NCBI RefSeq assembly: GCF_030433435.1
Contig: NZ_JANRHH010000037.1
Location: forward strand, 101,298 to 165,297
Reading direction: 5' to 3'
Length of the DNA: 64,000 nucleotides
Source of the DNA: Polycladomyces subterraneus
Lineage (GTDB): Bacteria; Bacillota; Bacilli; Thermoactinomycetales; JIR-001
Part shown: positions 9,536 through 20,200 of the stretch, one piece after another
Layout: each line of letters opens with the position of its first letter
Numbering within the stretch: the stretch's first letter is position 1
Notes under the pieces: generated by a model
What the model was told of the DNA's origin: nothing
Databases searched by the model: none
The model's input: the letters and a program-made list of their open reading frames with translations, nothing else
Program-made: the position numbers and the translations under genes

Positions 9536-10152
9536 ACCATTCCCACCTTTTCCTGACAGCGCTCGGCAAATCGTTTCAACAGGGCCATACCCAAATCGCC
9601 GCTTTTTTCCGGATGAAACTGCATACCCACGATATGGCCGCGACCCACAATCGCCGTGACCGGTCCGTGATAATCCGTCACCGCCCACACGTCCTCGGGA
9701 TTGTTCGCCTGAACGTGATAGGAGTGGACAAAATAGACGTGCCCTTCCTCAATGCCGCTGAAAAACGGATGCGGCCGGTCAAACGACAACCAGTTCCAAC
9801 CCATGTGCGGCACTTTCATCTCACCGGTAAACGGCACCACATGGCCCGGCAACAAGTTCAATCCTTGATGGTACCCATGCTCCTCACTGCTGGTGAACAG
9901 CAGTTGCATCCCGAGACAAATGCCCAACAGCGGTTTGCCTCCCAATGTCTCCTCGCGGATGACGTCGTCCAAACCACGCTCTCCCAGTTCCCGCATCGCG
10001 TCGCCGAACGCACCCACCCCGGGGAGAATCAGCGCGTCGGCTCTTCGGAGCACTTCGGGATCTTCCGTTACCGCGTATTCAAATCCCATGCGTTCCAGTG
10101 CCTTGCTGACACTGTGCAAATTGCCCATCCCGTAATCCACGATGGCAATCAT
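9532..10152 (-). CDS. hisH: imidazole glycerol phosphate synthase, glutaminase subunit
   Basis: Class I glutamine amidotransferase delivering ammonia to HisF. The nucleophile elbow is LLGICLGMQLL (Cys about residue 77) and the His/Glu pair is in GMQFHPEKSGDLG near residue 180. The oxyanion-loop LPGVGAFGDAM is present. The 206 residues fit the family. The gene begins 2 bases after the hisB stop and overlaps hisA. Confidence 0.96.
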   Translation of the reverse strand: MIAIVDYGMGNLHSVSKALERMGFEYAVTEDPEVLRRADALILPGVGAFGDAMRELGERGLDDVIREETLGGKPLLGICLGMQLLFTSSEEHGYHQGLNLLPGHVVPFTGEMKVPHMGWNWLSFDRPHPFFSGIEEGHVYFVHSYHVQANNPEDVWAVTDYHGPVTAIVGRGHIVGMQFHPEKSGDLGMALLKRFAERCQEKVGMV

Positions 10153-10154
10153 CG

Positions 10155-10745
10155 TTACAGCACTCCTTTGGATGAAGGTACGCCTTTGACGCGCGGGTCG
10201 ATCTGGGTCGCCTCATCCAACGCCCGTCCCGCCGCCTTGAACAGCGATTCGATCATATGGTGGGTATTGCGTCCGTAATGCAGGATGATATGCAGGTTCA
10301 TCCGAGCTGACAGCGCCAACTTCCAGAAAAATTCATGGACCAATTCGACGGTAAACGTACCGACCCGTCGATCGGGGAATTCAGCCCGGAACTCCAGGTG
10401 CGGACGATTGGACAGATCGACGACCACCTGACCCAACGTCTCATCCATCGGGACAAACGCGTTGCCGTAACGGCGAATGCCTTTCTTGTCCCCCAGCGCT
10501 TCCGCCACTGCCATCCCCAAACAAATGCCGATGTCCTCCACTGTGTGGTGATCGTCGATGTGAATGTCCCCGCGTGCGGTCACTTCCAGGTCAAACAGGC
10601 CATGTTTGGCGAACAGGTCCAACATGTGCTCCAAAAAAGGGACGCCGGTATCCAATTGTGTCTGGCCCGTCCCGTCCAGATTGAGCCGGACCACAATGTC
10701 CGTTTCGTTGGTTTTTCGTTTGATTTCTGCTATTCGCTCACGCAT
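10155..10745 (-). CDS. hisB: imidazoleglycerol-phosphate dehydratase
   Basis: Manganese-dependent dehydratase, step 6 of the pathway. The metal motifs HHTVEDIG and [10 protein letters not shown] and the [12 protein letters not shown] segment are seen. It is the monofunctional form of about 196 residues without the histidinol-phosphatase domain, as usual in Bacilli. The ATG at 10743-10745 ([12 protein letters not shown]) lies inside the hisD end, so the genes overlap by 8 bases; an in-frame ATG further upstream falls in hisD sequence and is rejected. Confidence 0.95.
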   Translation of the reverse strand: MRERIAEIKRKTNETDIVVRLNLDGTGQTQLDTGVPFLEHMLDLFAKHGLFDLEVTARGDIHIDDHHTVEDIGICLGMAVAEALGDKKGIRRYGNAFVPMDETLGQVVVDLSNRPHLEFRAEFPDRRVGTFTVELVHEFFWKLALSARMNLHIILHYGRNTHHMIESLFKAAGRALDEATQIDPRVKGVPSSKGVL

Positions 10746-12030
10746 CGTTTTCACCCTTTTCCTTCCGTTCCAGCCGCACGCGGATCGAAGCCGCATGGGC
10801 TCCCAACCCCTCGCCCTCAGCCAGGCGCACCACATGCGATCCATCCCGGAACAGGGCTTCACGGCTGTACGCAATCACGCTCGATTTTTTCACGAAATCG
10901 TCCACACTGAGCGGCGAAGAGAAACGCGCCGTCCCGTTAGTTGGCAGTACATGGTTGGGCCCGGCGAAATAATCGCCCACAGGCTCGGGGCTGTACGGTC
11001 CGAGGAAGATCGCCCCGGCGTTTTTCACTTTGCCGATCCAGTCCCAAGGCTGCTTCACCATTAGTTCCAGATGTTCCGGAGCCAAACGATTGGCAGTGGA
11101 GATCGCCTCTTCCATGTCGCTCGTCACGCAAATGGCCCCTTGCTCCCGCAACGACTGCGCGGCGATCTCCCTGCGTTCCAACCGTTCACACTGCTGCACC
11201 AATGCCTGCGCCACACGCTCGGCCAATGCGGGCGACGGTGTGATCAACACTGCCGAAGCCATCGGATCGTGTTCGGCTTGGGACAACAGATCCGCCGCCA
11301 CCCATTCCGGATCGGCAGTTTCGTCAGCGACGACCACGATTTCACTCGGCCCGGCGATCATATCAATGTCCACATCACCGAACACCATCTGTTTGGCAAT
11401 CGCCACGTAGATATTGCCCGGCCCGACGATTTTGTCGACGGGACGGATCGATTCGGTTCCATACGCCAATGCGGCAACTGCCTGTGCACCGCCCACTTTC
11501 CAAATCTCCGTCACACCGGCTTCCTTGGCGGCGACCAGAGTGGTAGCCGGGATACGTCCATCCCGGTCGGGAGGCGTTATCATCGCAATTTCCTCTACAC
11601 CCGCCACCTGTGCGGGAATGGCATTCATCAATACGGAAGACGGATAAGCGGCACGTCCCCCCGGAACATAAATACCGACCCGTGCGAGCGGTCGAATCAA
11701 TTGCCCCAGTATGGTGCCGTCCGATTCGGGATGAAACCATGACGTCTGCCGCTGACGCTCATGGTAGCGACGTATGCGCTCCGCCGCCTCTCTGAGGGAC
11801 GCGAGCCACTCTTCCGTTACTTCACGGTAAGCGGCCGCGATTTCCTCCTCCGTCACGTCCAGCCGCGTCAGATCGGCTCCATCAAACCGACGCGTGTATG
11901 CGAGCAAAGCCCCATCGCCACCGTTACGCACTTCATTTAATATGGTGCGCACCGTCTGTCGCTGTTGCTCCGTTCCCTTGTCCACGGACCGGCGGGTGCT
12001 CAGCTCCCCTGGCTTCACAATTGCGATCAT
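10738..12030 (-). CDS. hisD: histidinol dehydrogenase
   Basis: Zinc- and NAD-dependent four-electron oxidation of histidinol to histidine, last step. Seen are [43 protein letters not shown], the catalytic LAPEHLEL pair region and the metal-binding [20 protein letters not shown] (broken here to its key part). The 430 residues are typical. The ATG overlaps the hisG stop by 4 bases. No hisC or histidinol phosphatase gene is present in the window, so these must be encoded elsewhere. Confidence 0.96.
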   Translation of the reverse strand: MIAIVKPGELSTRRSVDKGTEQQRQTVRTILNEVRNGGDGALLAYTRRFDGADLTRLDVTEEEIAAAYREVTEEWLASLREAAERIRRYHERQRQTSWFHPESDGTILGQLIRPLARVGIYVPGGRAAYPSSVLMNAIPAQVAGVEEIAMITPPDRDGRIPATTLVAAKEAGVTEIWKVGGAQAVAALAYGTESIRPVDKIVGPGNIYVAIAKQMVFGDVDIDMIAGPSEIVVVADETADPEWVAADLLSQAEHDPMASAVLITPSPALAERVAQALVQQCERLERREIAAQSLREQGAICVTSDMEEAISTANRLAPEHLELMVKQPWDWIGKVKNAGAIFLGPYSPEPVGDYFAGPNHVLPTNGTARFSSPLSVDDFVKKSSVIAYSREALFRDGSHVVRLAEGEGLGAHAASIRVRLERKEKGENDA

Positions 12031-12671
12031 CGCACGCCCCCTCCTTGACGAACCGTGTCGGCCAACGAGCGGGTCAAGGAATCAATCCGTTCGCTTTTCA
12101 TGCGGTAGCTGGACCGATTGGCGATTAGACGCGAGGTGACGGTCGTGATGGTTTCCAGTTCCACCAGTCCGTTTTCTTTCAGGGTGCGCCCGGTAGAGAC
12201 GATATCCACAATCCGGTCGGCCAAACCGATCAAAGGGGCCAGCTCGATCGAACCGTTCAACCGGATCACTTCCACTTGCTGTCCACGTTCGCGGAAATAA
12301 CGGTCGGCAATGCGGGGATATTTTGTCGCCACCCGTGGATGCAGTGTCGGTTGCCAATCCGGCAAACCGGCGACGGAGATCCGGCAGGGACTGATGCGCA
12401 GATCGAGCAGCTCGTACACGTCCCGCTCCTCTTCCAACAACACGTCCTTGCCCACCACGCCCAGATCAGCCGTACCGTACTCCACATAGGTCGGCACATC
12501 CATCGGTTTGGCGAGGAAAAAGGAAAGGCCGGCTTCCGGAACGGTGACGATTAATTTTCGTGAATCCTCGCTCAGCTCGTCCGGAATGGGAAAACCAGCT
12601 TCCCGCATCAGGTGGACGGCTTCCTCAAAAATTCTTCCTTTCGGCATCGCGATCGTCAACATGTCATTCAT
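12027..12671 (-). CDS. hisG: ATP phosphoribosyltransferase, short catalytic form
   Basis: First committed enzyme: joins PRPP and ATP. It is the short type (214 residues) that lacks the C-terminal regulatory domain and needs HisZ. It shows [12 protein letters not shown] at the N terminus, [16 protein letters not shown], and the PRPP loop [14 protein letters not shown]. It starts at ATG 12669-12671 overlapping the hisZ stop, so HisG and HisZ are translationally coupled, as expected for a hetero-octameric complex. Confidence 0.95.
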   Translation of the reverse strand: MNDMLTIAMPKGRIFEEAVHLMREAGFPIPDELSEDSRKLIVTVPEAGLSFFLAKPMDVPTYVEYGTADLGVVGKDVLLEEERDVYELLDLRISPCRISVAGLPDWQPTLHPRVATKYPRIADRYFRERGQQVEVIRLNGSIELAPLIGLADRIVDIVSTGRTLKENGLVELETITTVTSRLIANRSSYRMKSERIDSLTRSLADTVRQGGGVR

Positions 12672-13846
12672 CGTCCTTCCTCCTCCCCGATGCGGATCAC
12701 TTCGTCAAATAACGCCAACCAATCGTCCGACGGATGTCCGCCTTGGTCATTCCGCCACTGCAACACGACATGGTGTCCCTGTTCGCGCATCCGCTCGGCG
12801 ACACGGATCGCTTCCGAGCGTCGCGAACGGTCATACAGAACAGCCACTCGCCGCTCCTGCGGTTCTATCACACCGCCTGCTTCCATGACACGATCCAGCT
12901 TCACCGCAAACCCCGTCGCTGGTAGCGGACGGTCAAACCGCTCCAGCAACCGATCGTAACTGCCCCCGCTCAAGACGGGAAATCCGAGTGAAGCCGTATA
13001 TCCTTCAAAATAAATGCCCGTATAATAACCCAAACTGCCAACCAACCCCAGATCCAGCACCACGTACGGCGTCACGCCGAAATCGTCGATCGACGACCAC
13101 ATGGCCGAAAGCCGCTCCACCGCCGCCTGTGTCTCCGGCGATGATGTCACCAAGTTGATCGACATCAACTCCGACGGATTTCTCCGCACCTGGAGCAACG
13201 AGGTCAGTTCCCGTTTTACCGAATCGGGCAAGGAAAATCGCTCCAACAAATCGAAAAACCCGACGACATTGCGGGCTCCCAACGATTCCTTCAGCTCATA
13301 GACCGCATCTTCATCCGCCACTGCTTGCCGCAGCACGCCATCCAACAAGCCCACATGACCCACGGCCAATTGAAACGCGTCCAAACCGCATGCCCGAATC
13401 GTTTCCACCGCAAGCGCGATCACTTCCGCTTCTGCTTCGGGCGAAGCCTCCCCGACAAGCTCTACACCAGATTGGAAAAACTCGGCATTGCGACCCGCCG
13501 ATCGTTCCTGCGCCCGAAACACGCTGCCATGGTATAACAGGCGAAGCGGTACGGGCACTTCCCGCAACACGGACCCCACCACGCGTGCGATCGGTGCGGT
13601 TTGGTCGGGACGCAGCACGAGCGTTTTTCCTTCCCGGTCGATCAGCTTAAACAGTTTCTCTTCGGGAATGGCACTGGCGCGACCCACGGTGTCATGGTAC
13701 TCCAGCGTCGGCGTAATCACTTCCTGGTATCCCCAACGCTCAAAACACCGATGAATCCGCTGTTCCACCGCGCGTTTCTTCGCCGCCAATGAAGGCGGAA
13801 AATCACGAAATCCGGTCGGTTTTTCAAATTCCCGCGGTTTTGGCAT
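12668..13846 (-). CDS. hisZ: ATP phosphoribosyltransferase regulatory subunit
   Basis: Paralogue of histidyl-tRNA synthetase catalytic domain that serves as the histidine-sensing regulatory subunit of short HisG. It retains class II synthetase-like motifs ([28 protein letters not shown], and the [11 protein letters not shown] motif) but is 392 residues long and lacks the anticodon-binding domain of HisS. It is the first gene of the his operon; the ATG follows GGGAGTGGAATGGG, and a good sigma-A promoter lies about 60 bases upstream. Confidence 0.93.
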   Translation of the reverse strand: MPKPREFEKPTGFRDFPPSLAAKKRAVEQRIHRCFERWGYQEVITPTLEYHDTVGRASAIPEEKLFKLIDREGKTLVLRPDQTAPIARVVGSVLREVPVPLRLLYHGSVFRAQERSAGRNAEFFQSGVELVGEASPEAEAEVIALAVETIRACGLDAFQLAVGHVGLLDGVLRQAVADEDAVYELKESLGARNVVGFFDLLERFSLPDSVKRELTSLLQVRRNPSELMSINLVTSSPETQAAVERLSAMWSSIDDFGVTPYVVLDLGLVGSLGYYTGIYFEGYTASLGFPVLSGGSYDRLLERFDRPLPATGFAVKLDRVMEAGGVIEPQERRVAVLYDRSRRSEAIRVAERMREQGHHVVLQWRNDQGGHPSDDWLALFDEVIRIGEEEGR

Positions 13847-13907
13847 CCCATTCCACTCCCAGCGATACTTTAGTTTGCTAATAAATTAAAGTGCTCGTTT
13901 TTCTGGT

Positions 13908-13936
13908 AGTGTAACACCGACATCCATCAGCGTCAA
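13908..13936 (-). promoter_or_regulatory. sigma-A promoter of the his operon
   Basis: TTGACG (13931-13936), a 17-base spacer and TACACT (13908-13913) on the minus strand, 61 bases before the hisZ ATG. It is placed between rdgB and hisZ. The leader downstream of it contains no T-box or obvious attenuator. Confidence 0.75.
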
Positions 13937-13985
13937 TCCCCCAAGTGGAGCGTTTGGCGATCTCTTTTGATTACAATGGATCACA

Positions 13986-14549
13986 TCACGCTTGATTCAA
14001 CAACCATTCCGCCATTTGCTCCAGTGCGCGGCAGCGATACGAATACTTCATTTGTTCTTCGGGTGTCATCGCTCCCAACACCCGCGTTTCGCCGTCGGGA
14101 ATAAAGATGGGATTGAAAGGCAAGCCCGGTTCCGGTCGGATATCGTCGGGAATCGGATCGAGAATGCGTCCGGATGTCCTTGCGGCAAACACACCGGTTT
14201 CCCCGTCCCAAGAAACAGCGATACAACCTTCAAACCAAGCCGTCCGATCTTCCCCTTCCAATAGTTTTCTCACTCCGCGGTAACCAATCCGGTCAAACAC
14301 CCTTTTGGTCAACACACCGGGGAAATGGTCGTACGCAGCGAAAAAGATCCCGGCGTCATCTACCATGACACGGTCATATCCCATCCGGCGAATTTGTCGC
14401 AGCTTTTCCAGTGTCACTGTTTCAATTTCCCCACTGGAAGGCTCCCACAAATCGACCGGTAATCCGATCACTTCGATCCCAAACCGAGACAGCACCCGTT
14501 TTGCTTCTGCCAATTTCCCTTCATTTTGTGTGGCGAATTGCAACTTCAC
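13986..14549 (-). CDS. XTP/dITP diphosphatase (RdgB/HAM1 family)
   Basis: House-cleaning enzyme that hydrolyses non-canonical purine triphosphates to monophosphates. It opens with FATQNEGKLAEAKRVL, close to the family T-x-N-x-x-K-x-x-E signature, and has VMVDDAGIFFAAYDHFPGV in place of the usual DDSGL motif, and a C-terminal LGAMTPEEQMKYSYRCRAL resembling the AE-x-K-N-x-x-SHR block. These departures make it a divergent member. GTG start at 14547-14549 with GGAGGAATGGGAA just upstream. It ends 49 bases before the his promoter and could be read into it. Confidence 0.75.
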   Translation of the reverse strand: MKLQFATQNEGKLAEAKRVLSRFGIEVIGLPVDLWEPSSGEIETVTLEKLRQIRRMGYDRVMVDDAGIFFAAYDHFPGVLTKRVFDRIGYRGVRKLLEGEDRTAWFEGCIAVSWDGETGVFAARTSGRILDPIPDDIRPEPGLPFNPIFIPDGETRVLGAMTPEEQMKYSYRCRALEQMAEWLLNQA

Positions 14550-14729
14550 TTCCCATTCCTCCGTTCCCGTACCATTATAAAGGATGGCGGTCGGTGTATG
14601 GGCAAAAAACCGTCATACCCAAAGGACGATACTTTTTTTATACTTGAGAGGGAAATCACGGTTACCATCCCCGGCTCGGCATTTTTCATGTCCATCACTT
14701 AAAAACCATTGAAACGGAGGAGGGAGAAC

Positions 14730-14876
14730 ATGAGCTCATTGGCCCATCTCTTCATCCTGATCGGCATCATCTTAGAACTGGCCGGTGCGTTTTTCCTGCT
14801 CCGAAGAAACAGCGCCGGATGGGAAGCGGTAGTTCTGGGGCTGCTCTGCTTGCTGGTCGGCTTTCTGGCCCGTTGA
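14730..14876 (+). CDS. small two-helix membrane protein
   Basis: A 48-residue protein made of two hydrophobic segments (LFILIGIILELAGAFFLL and VVLGLLCLLVGFLA) joined by a short charged loop RRNSAGWEA, so it should insert as a helical hairpin. The ATG is preceded by GGAGGAGGGAGAAC, an excellent ribosome site, which is the main reason to accept it as a gene. No family recognised. It is separated from pyrD by 230 bases in which I see no other feature except a short AAAAAAGGCCACTTTG sequence resembling one near 49560. Confidence 0.6.
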   Translation: MSSLAHLFILIGIILELAGAFFLLRRNSAGWEAVVLGLLCLLVGFLAR

Positions 14877-15107
14877 CGAATCGACAAAGTCACCGATTGG
14901 ATCTTTTTCCACTCGTCCCTTTGGATAAGGTATGTAGAATTCCACTTAACCCGCTTCGCGATTCGGTTCTCCATAGCTATACCCTGGTTGCCTGAAAAAA
15001 GGCCACTTTGTCTGAGCCGTCCTTTACGCTTCCGTTTTGAGTGCTTCTCCTCCTGAAAATGTGGTATCCTACCATACGAAACCCTGACCGGAAAGGACGC
15101 GAGTGCC

Positions 15108-16190
15108 TTGTATGCAACATGGAGAAAATGGCTGTTTCGATTGGATCCGGAAACTGCACACGAGTGGACAATACGCAGTTTGCAGGCCTTACAGTCCGTC
15201 CCTGCAATTCTTACCGCTGTCGAACGCCGCATGTGCGTAAAGGATGATCGGCTCGCCGTCCGTTGCTGGAATCGCGTATTTCCCAATCCCGTCGGTCTGG
15301 CGGCCGGGTTCGACAAACACGCAGGCGTATACCCGGCACTGGCCGCTTTCGGCTTTGGATCGATCGAGGTAGGGACACTCACCCCGCGACCCCAACCGGG
15401 CAATCCGAAGCCACGCCTGTTCCGACTGCCGGAAGACGAGGCCATCATCAATCGGATGGGCTTCAATAACAGCGGTATCGAACATGCGGCCCGATCATTT
15501 GTCAGTCTTCCCCGTCCCGCCGTTCCCATCGGCATCAATTTGGGTAAAAACAAGGACATTCCCAATGAACAGGCAGCCAATGACTACCGAATCGGCTTGC
15601 GTACGCTATACAGGTACGGCGATTATTTCGTCATCAACATCAGTTCACCCAATACCCAAGGATTGCGTGATCTCCAGCAGGTGAATGCTCTGGACCGACT
15701 GTTGGACAAGGTGATGGAGGAAAAACGGCAACTGCAACAAAAAACGGGCGAAGAGCGTCCCATTCTGCTCAAGGTGGCCCCCGACATGCCGCTGGATATG
15801 TTGTCCGACATGGTACGGATTGGGTTGCAACACAGAATCAACGGATTCATCGCCACCAACACCACGTTGGCCCGGGAGGAATTGAAAAACGCACATGCCG
15901 GAGAAACAGGCGGCTTGAGCGGAAAACCACTCCGTCGCAAATCCACTGAATTTATCCGACACATCTATCGGGAAACCGAGGGTAGTGTCCCTATCATCGG
16001 GGTTGGTGGTATCTTTACCGGTGAGGATGCCTATGAAAAAATCCGGGCTGGCGCCCGGCTGGTTCAGGTGTATACCGGCATGATCTACCGCGGTCCCGGT
16101 ATCGCGCGGGAGATCAATCAAACACTGATCCGCCTTTTGGAACGCGACGGATTGGATTCTATTGAATCTGCCGTCGGAGTGGACGTGTGA
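15108..16190 (+). CDS. pyrD: dihydroorotate dehydrogenase, quinone-linked (class 2)
   Basis: Membrane-associated FMN enzyme of pyrimidine synthesis that passes electrons to the quinone pool. The N-terminal 40 residues (MYATWRKWLFRLDPETAHEW) form the membrane-docking helices found only in class 2; PVGLAAGFDKHAG, NRMGFNNSG, GINLGKNK and VINISSPNT (catalytic Ser) follow, with IIGVGGIFTGEDAYEKI at the phosphate site. The start is TTG 15108 behind AAAGGACGCGAG. 360 residues. Class 2 is less usual than the PyrK-dependent class 1B in Bacilli; no pyrK or other pyr gene is nearby. Confidence 0.92.
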   Translation: MYATWRKWLFRLDPETAHEWTIRSLQALQSVPAILTAVERRMCVKDDRLAVRCWNRVFPNPVGLAAGFDKHAGVYPALAAFGFGSIEVGTLTPRPQPGNPKPRLFRLPEDEAIINRMGFNNSGIEHAARSFVSLPRPAVPIGINLGKNKDIPNEQAANDYRIGLRTLYRYGDYFVINISSPNTQGLRDLQQVNALDRLLDKVMEEKRQLQQKTGEERPILLKVAPDMPLDMLSDMVRIGLQHRINGFIATNTTLAREELKNAHAGETGGLSGKPLRRKSTEFIRHIYRETEGSVPIIGVGGIFTGEDAYEKIRAGARLVQVYTGMIYRGPGIAREINQTLIRLLERDGLDSIESAVGVDV

Positions 16191-16378
16191 GTCACCTATT
16201 TCGAAAGGACAAAATCATTTTTGGTTCCTTTTTTTAAAGGAAAATGGATGAAGCTGTTGAAGATAGCCACTTTCCCTCCACCTAGTGTTAAGTGGCTAGG
16301 ACGGAATGGAAGGGAAGGATCACCCCTACTAACCCGCTTTGTTGTGAAAAACCGTCAGAGGCTGCGAAGCACCGATTC

Positions 16379-16441
16379 ACTCGAAGCTTAATTATCAATC
16401 GCGCTTCGAGTACAAAAAAATAACCCACTTGCAATGGTGGG
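16379..16441 (-). terminator. pair of hairpins, the right one terminator-like on the minus strand
   Basis: A 9-bp inverted repeat ACTCGAAGC/GCTTCGAGT (16379-16411) is followed by CCCAC/GTGGG (16424-16441). Read on the minus strand the second hairpin runs into TTATTTTTTT, a terminator signature, although no convincing minus-strand gene lies upstream. 16191-16378 holds nothing else that I can name. Confidence 0.4.
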
Positions 16442-16452
16442 CAGGTTGTTGA

Positions 16453-16746
16453 CGATTTTCCGTCTTCAGCTTCCGTATCACGCTGGCCGTAAGCAAAGAC
16501 ATAAAGCAAAAAGGATCGCTTTCCCACTCTAAGATAAATTCCGTTGCAGAACTCCTCACAGCAAAAGAGTTCAAAAATCCCAAGCGGGACGTTGCGATTA
16601 GCCTCATCATCGGTGTTGTGGTCATATTGTGATGTATGCTGGCATTGATTATAATGTGGTCAGCCATAAAAGAAAAAGAACAGACGGCCAACCCAACTAA
16701 TCCAACCCAACAAATCGACAGCCACCCCCCAAATTTGTCAATATAA
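16453..16746 (+). pseudogene. decayed membrane-protein gene with in-frame TGA
   Basis: A continuous plus-strand frame without a start codon reads SKINSVAELLTAKEFKNPK, then a transmembrane helix AISLIIGVVVIL, an in-frame TGA at 16630-16632, then CMLALIIMWSAIKEKEQ, which completes the same helix, and a hydrophilic tail ending TAA at 16746. The stop inside a single hydrophobic segment and the missing start suggest a degraded gene for a small bitopic membrane protein. Family unknown. An overlapping minus-strand frame is less protein-like. Confidence 0.4.
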
Positions 16747-16814
16747 AAGAGGGAATATCCCGTCTTTCTGTCGAAATCCGGTATCATGACACCTTACTAA
16801 AGAGAGGCGAACCC

Positions 16815-17159
16815 ATGATGGAGGACAGGAAACGATCCGCCCGATTCGGTTACGCTTGTTTCGTGACCGTCACGGGGGTCGTGTTGGGATTGTGGGGAAC
16901 ATGGAGTGACCTGGATCCGCGTGTCCCCCGATTCCTTCCCATCTTCCTCACGGAATGCACATTGTTGCAAGTCGTGCTGACGCTCCCGCCACTTCTCGTC
17001 CGACGCCCATCGATTCAACCGTTGGCTCTCAGCGGGGCATTCGCCACCGGCATTTTCGCTCTTTGTGTCGACCCTTGCCACTGGTTCATCCCTAGTTTTC
17101 TGATCATGACCGGGGGATATTACGCCCTCGATCAAACCGACACGTCATCCATACGATGA
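16815..17159 (+). CDS. hypothetical membrane protein
   Basis: A 114-residue protein with about three to four hydrophobic segments (FVTVTGVVLGLWGTW, LLQVVLTLPPLLV, SGAFATGIFALCV, WFIPSFLIMTGGYYAL) and a positively charged N terminus (MMEDRKRSARFGY), so it is likely an integral membrane protein with the N terminus inside. No family recognised. The ATG is preceded by AGAGAGGCGAACCC. It is monocistronic, facing the RND gene, with a hairpin behind it. Confidence 0.6.
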   Translation: MMEDRKRSARFGYACFVTVTGVVLGLWGTWSDLDPRVPRFLPIFLTECTLLQVVLTLPPLLVRRPSIQPLALSGAFATGIFALCVDPCHWFIPSFLIMTGGYYALDQTDTSSIR

Positions 17160-17183
17160 AGCGGCGGCCGTTAGGATAGCGGG

Positions 17184-17215
17184 GAGCGGCAATCATTAGC
17201 CGCTCCTGTTTATTA
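17184..17215 (+). terminator. terminator behind the membrane-protein gene
   Basis: A 7-bp stem GAGCGGC/GCCGCTC (17184-17190 with 17199-17205) followed by CTGTTTATTAT. It lies between two convergent genes. The T tract is weak. Confidence 0.45.
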
Positions 17216-17236
17216 TGCTAGTCGATTTGTGTATTC

Positions 17237-20200
17237 CTACCCCGTCTTCGCTTCCGGACGCCGATTTCGCGTCAACCGGTCTCTCACCCGTGTAAGAATG
17301 CTGTACATAATCGGAACGATAAAGAGGGTCAGCAGGGTGGAGGAAGTCAACCCTCCGATCACCACAACGGCCAATCCCTGTGAAATGAGTGACCCTTCAC
17401 CATAACCCAGACCCAGCGGCAACAGGGCGAACACGGTGGCCAGTGCCGTCATCAGAATCGGTCGCAACCGGGTACCGGCCGCTTCCAGGAGCGCTGAACT
17501 GATGTCCAGCCCGCGTGCGCGTTGTTGCTGCACCCGATCGATCAGCACGATCGCATTGGTGACAACGATCCCGATCAGCATCAGCGCCCCAATCATAGCG
17601 GATACACTGATCGGTTGATCCGACAAATACAAACCGACCAATCCGCCGATCACAGCAAACGGCAGGGAAAACAGGATTGTGAACGGGGCAGTCGCTTCGC
17701 CAAAGGTAACGATCATCACCAAGTAGACGGCGGCCACAGCCACTACCATGGCCACACCCAGCTGGGCAAAGCTTTTTTGCATCTCCTCCGTGTCGCCCCC
17801 CAGCGTTACCTTCACGCCAGACGGCAATTTCATCCCGTTAATGATTTGCTGTACTTGCCGTGACAGTGCCCCCGTGTCCTTGTCAATCACGTCACCGGAT
17901 ACCTGGGCATACTGGGAGCCGTTCTCTTTTTGAATGGTGACGGGCCCCTGCTCAACCCGGACAGAAGCTATATCTCCCAATTTGACCATCTTGCCTGTCG
18001 GGGTCAATAATTGAATGGCTTTCAATCGCTCAACAGAGTACAGGTCCTTGTTTTCCAACCCCAGTTTGATCTCCTCAGTCTGGTTCCCTTTCTCCAGCTC
18101 ACCTATTTTGTCCGCCTGCAACAACCCGCGAATCGACATCGCCACCTGCATCGGCACCAAACCGTGTTGGGCCGCTTTGGCCTGATCGACATGGACGGAA
18201 ACCAGTTCTTTTTGTTCGCTCAGGTTGTTGGTCACGTTGGTGAGGCCACTCACTTTCTTCATTTTGTTCGTCAAGATGTCGGCCGTTTTTCGGATGTCCT
18301 CCATTCGTTCCCCTTTGATGATCGCAACGATCTGGCTGGAAGGCGGTCCGATGCTTTTCACTTCCAATACCTGCAGTTCACCGTTTCCCTTGATTTTCCC
18401 CAAGTCAGTCCGCACTTGGGACAAGAAACGATCCATGTCCGTATCCGGATCGAGGTTGGCAAACAGAGACACCTTGTTGGTGCTGCCGATCGTACCGTCC
18501 CCTGCCAGTTGTCCGCGCAAGTTGCCTACGGTCGTGGACACTTGCTTAACTTGAGGATAGGTCCGCAGCTTTGCTTCCAGCTTCCGGGCCTGGGCATCAG
18601 TGGTACTCAAATCGGTACCGGGCGGCAATTCCAGTTTCACTTGCACAGCTTTGTCCTTGTTGGACGGGAGAAAACTGGTTCCAACCAACGGGATGAGGAA
18701 CAGGCTGGCAAAAAGTGCCAAGGCGGATACAGACAGGACCACTCCTCTGTGATCCAAAGCCCATGCCAATGCCCGTCGGTACCCGGCAGCCATTCCACTT
18801 TCCTTCTCCTTGAAGCGTTGCCGTTTTCCTTTGTTCAACAGCATCAGTTTCGCCATCAGCGGAACGACCGTGACAGCGACGATCAGTGAACAAAGAAGGG
18901 CAAACACCACCGTCAGCGCAAATGGCAAAAACACTTTGCCTACAATACCACTGACCAATCCCAACGGTACGAATACTGCCACCGTCGTCAGGGTGGAAGA
19001 TGTAATGGCCGCCCCCACTTCCTTGGTGGCATAGATGATTAAATCCACGGTCCGATCGCGGTTTTTCATCAGGTGACGGTAAATGTTTTCAATTACAACG
19101 ATGCTGTCATCCACCACCCGCCCGATGGCGACAGCCAAACCGCCGAGGGTCATCACATTCAATGTGATGTCCGCCTGTTTGAGCAGTATCAGTGTGGCCA
19201 ACACCGAAAGCGGAATCGAGACGACGGCAATCAATGTTGTACGGAAATTGCGCAGGAACAACAGAATCACAACGGCTGCAAACAGTGCGCCCAACAAGCC
19301 TTCCCGCACCATGCTTCGAATCGACGCTTTCACCGCTCGCGACTGATCAAACAGCAATGTGAACTGTACATTGGGATCCTGCTTTTTCAGCGTCTCCAGC
19401 TTGGCCGAGACCGCTTCAGCCGCTTCCACGATATTGCCGTCGGGGTCCTTTATCAACTCGATGTTGACCGACGGTTTTCCGTTCATGCGCGTAATCATGG
19501 TGCTGTCTTGTCGCGATTCGCTGATGTCGGCGATCTCGGACAATTTCACCGTCTGAATTTTTGCTTCCTTGATCTTTGGTTTGCCGCTTGTTTTCACTTG
19601 TTCGCCCATTCCGCGCGGAACTCCGCCTGCGGGCGCTCCCTTGGATTGCGGCATCTGCTTTTGCATTTGACTCAGCTGTGCATTGAGCTGTTTCAACGAT
19701 TGCATCTCGGCGGCCACTTTCGGTTTCAAAAGCGCTACCTGCGCAGCCGCTTCCTGATCCTGCGGGTTTTGTTTGAGTCGCATTTCCGCGGCGTTGAGTG
19801 CGATTTGATCCCCCAGCAGCTGCGCCTGCAATTGCTGTGCTGCTTGTAAGATCCGCACTTGAGCCTGCAACAGCCCCACACCTTGGCCCACTTCACCCAA
19901 TCCCTGGCCCAGTTGACCGACTGACTGACCCAGACCGCCGACAGCCTGCCCCAATCCCTGCATGCCTTGGCCGATCTGATTGAAGGCCTCCTCCATCCCT
20001 TCCTGTGGATTGGGTTGGATGGTGAGGCGTAGATTTTTCAATTGATCAACGGACGTAATCTTCTGATCCACCCGTATTGGCAAATCCAACAGCCCGGACG
20101 GCAATTCGCCCACCGGGATGGAAACATTGCTCGCCTGGAGCGCTTGCTGGACCTGTTGCACCGTTAGATTGTACTTTTTCAGCTGATCCTGTTTCAGTCG

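Noticed and set aside
14699..15580. 293-codon minus-strand frame covering the small membrane gene and the pyrD start
   Set aside because: Overlaps clear coding sequence on the other strand and is rich in Ser/Arg/Pro without recognisable domains.
16395..16787. 130-codon minus-strand frame with hydrophobic start
   Set aside because: It runs through its own apparent terminator and the opposite strand reads more like a protein (helix plus charged tails), so I annotated the plus-strand remnant instead.
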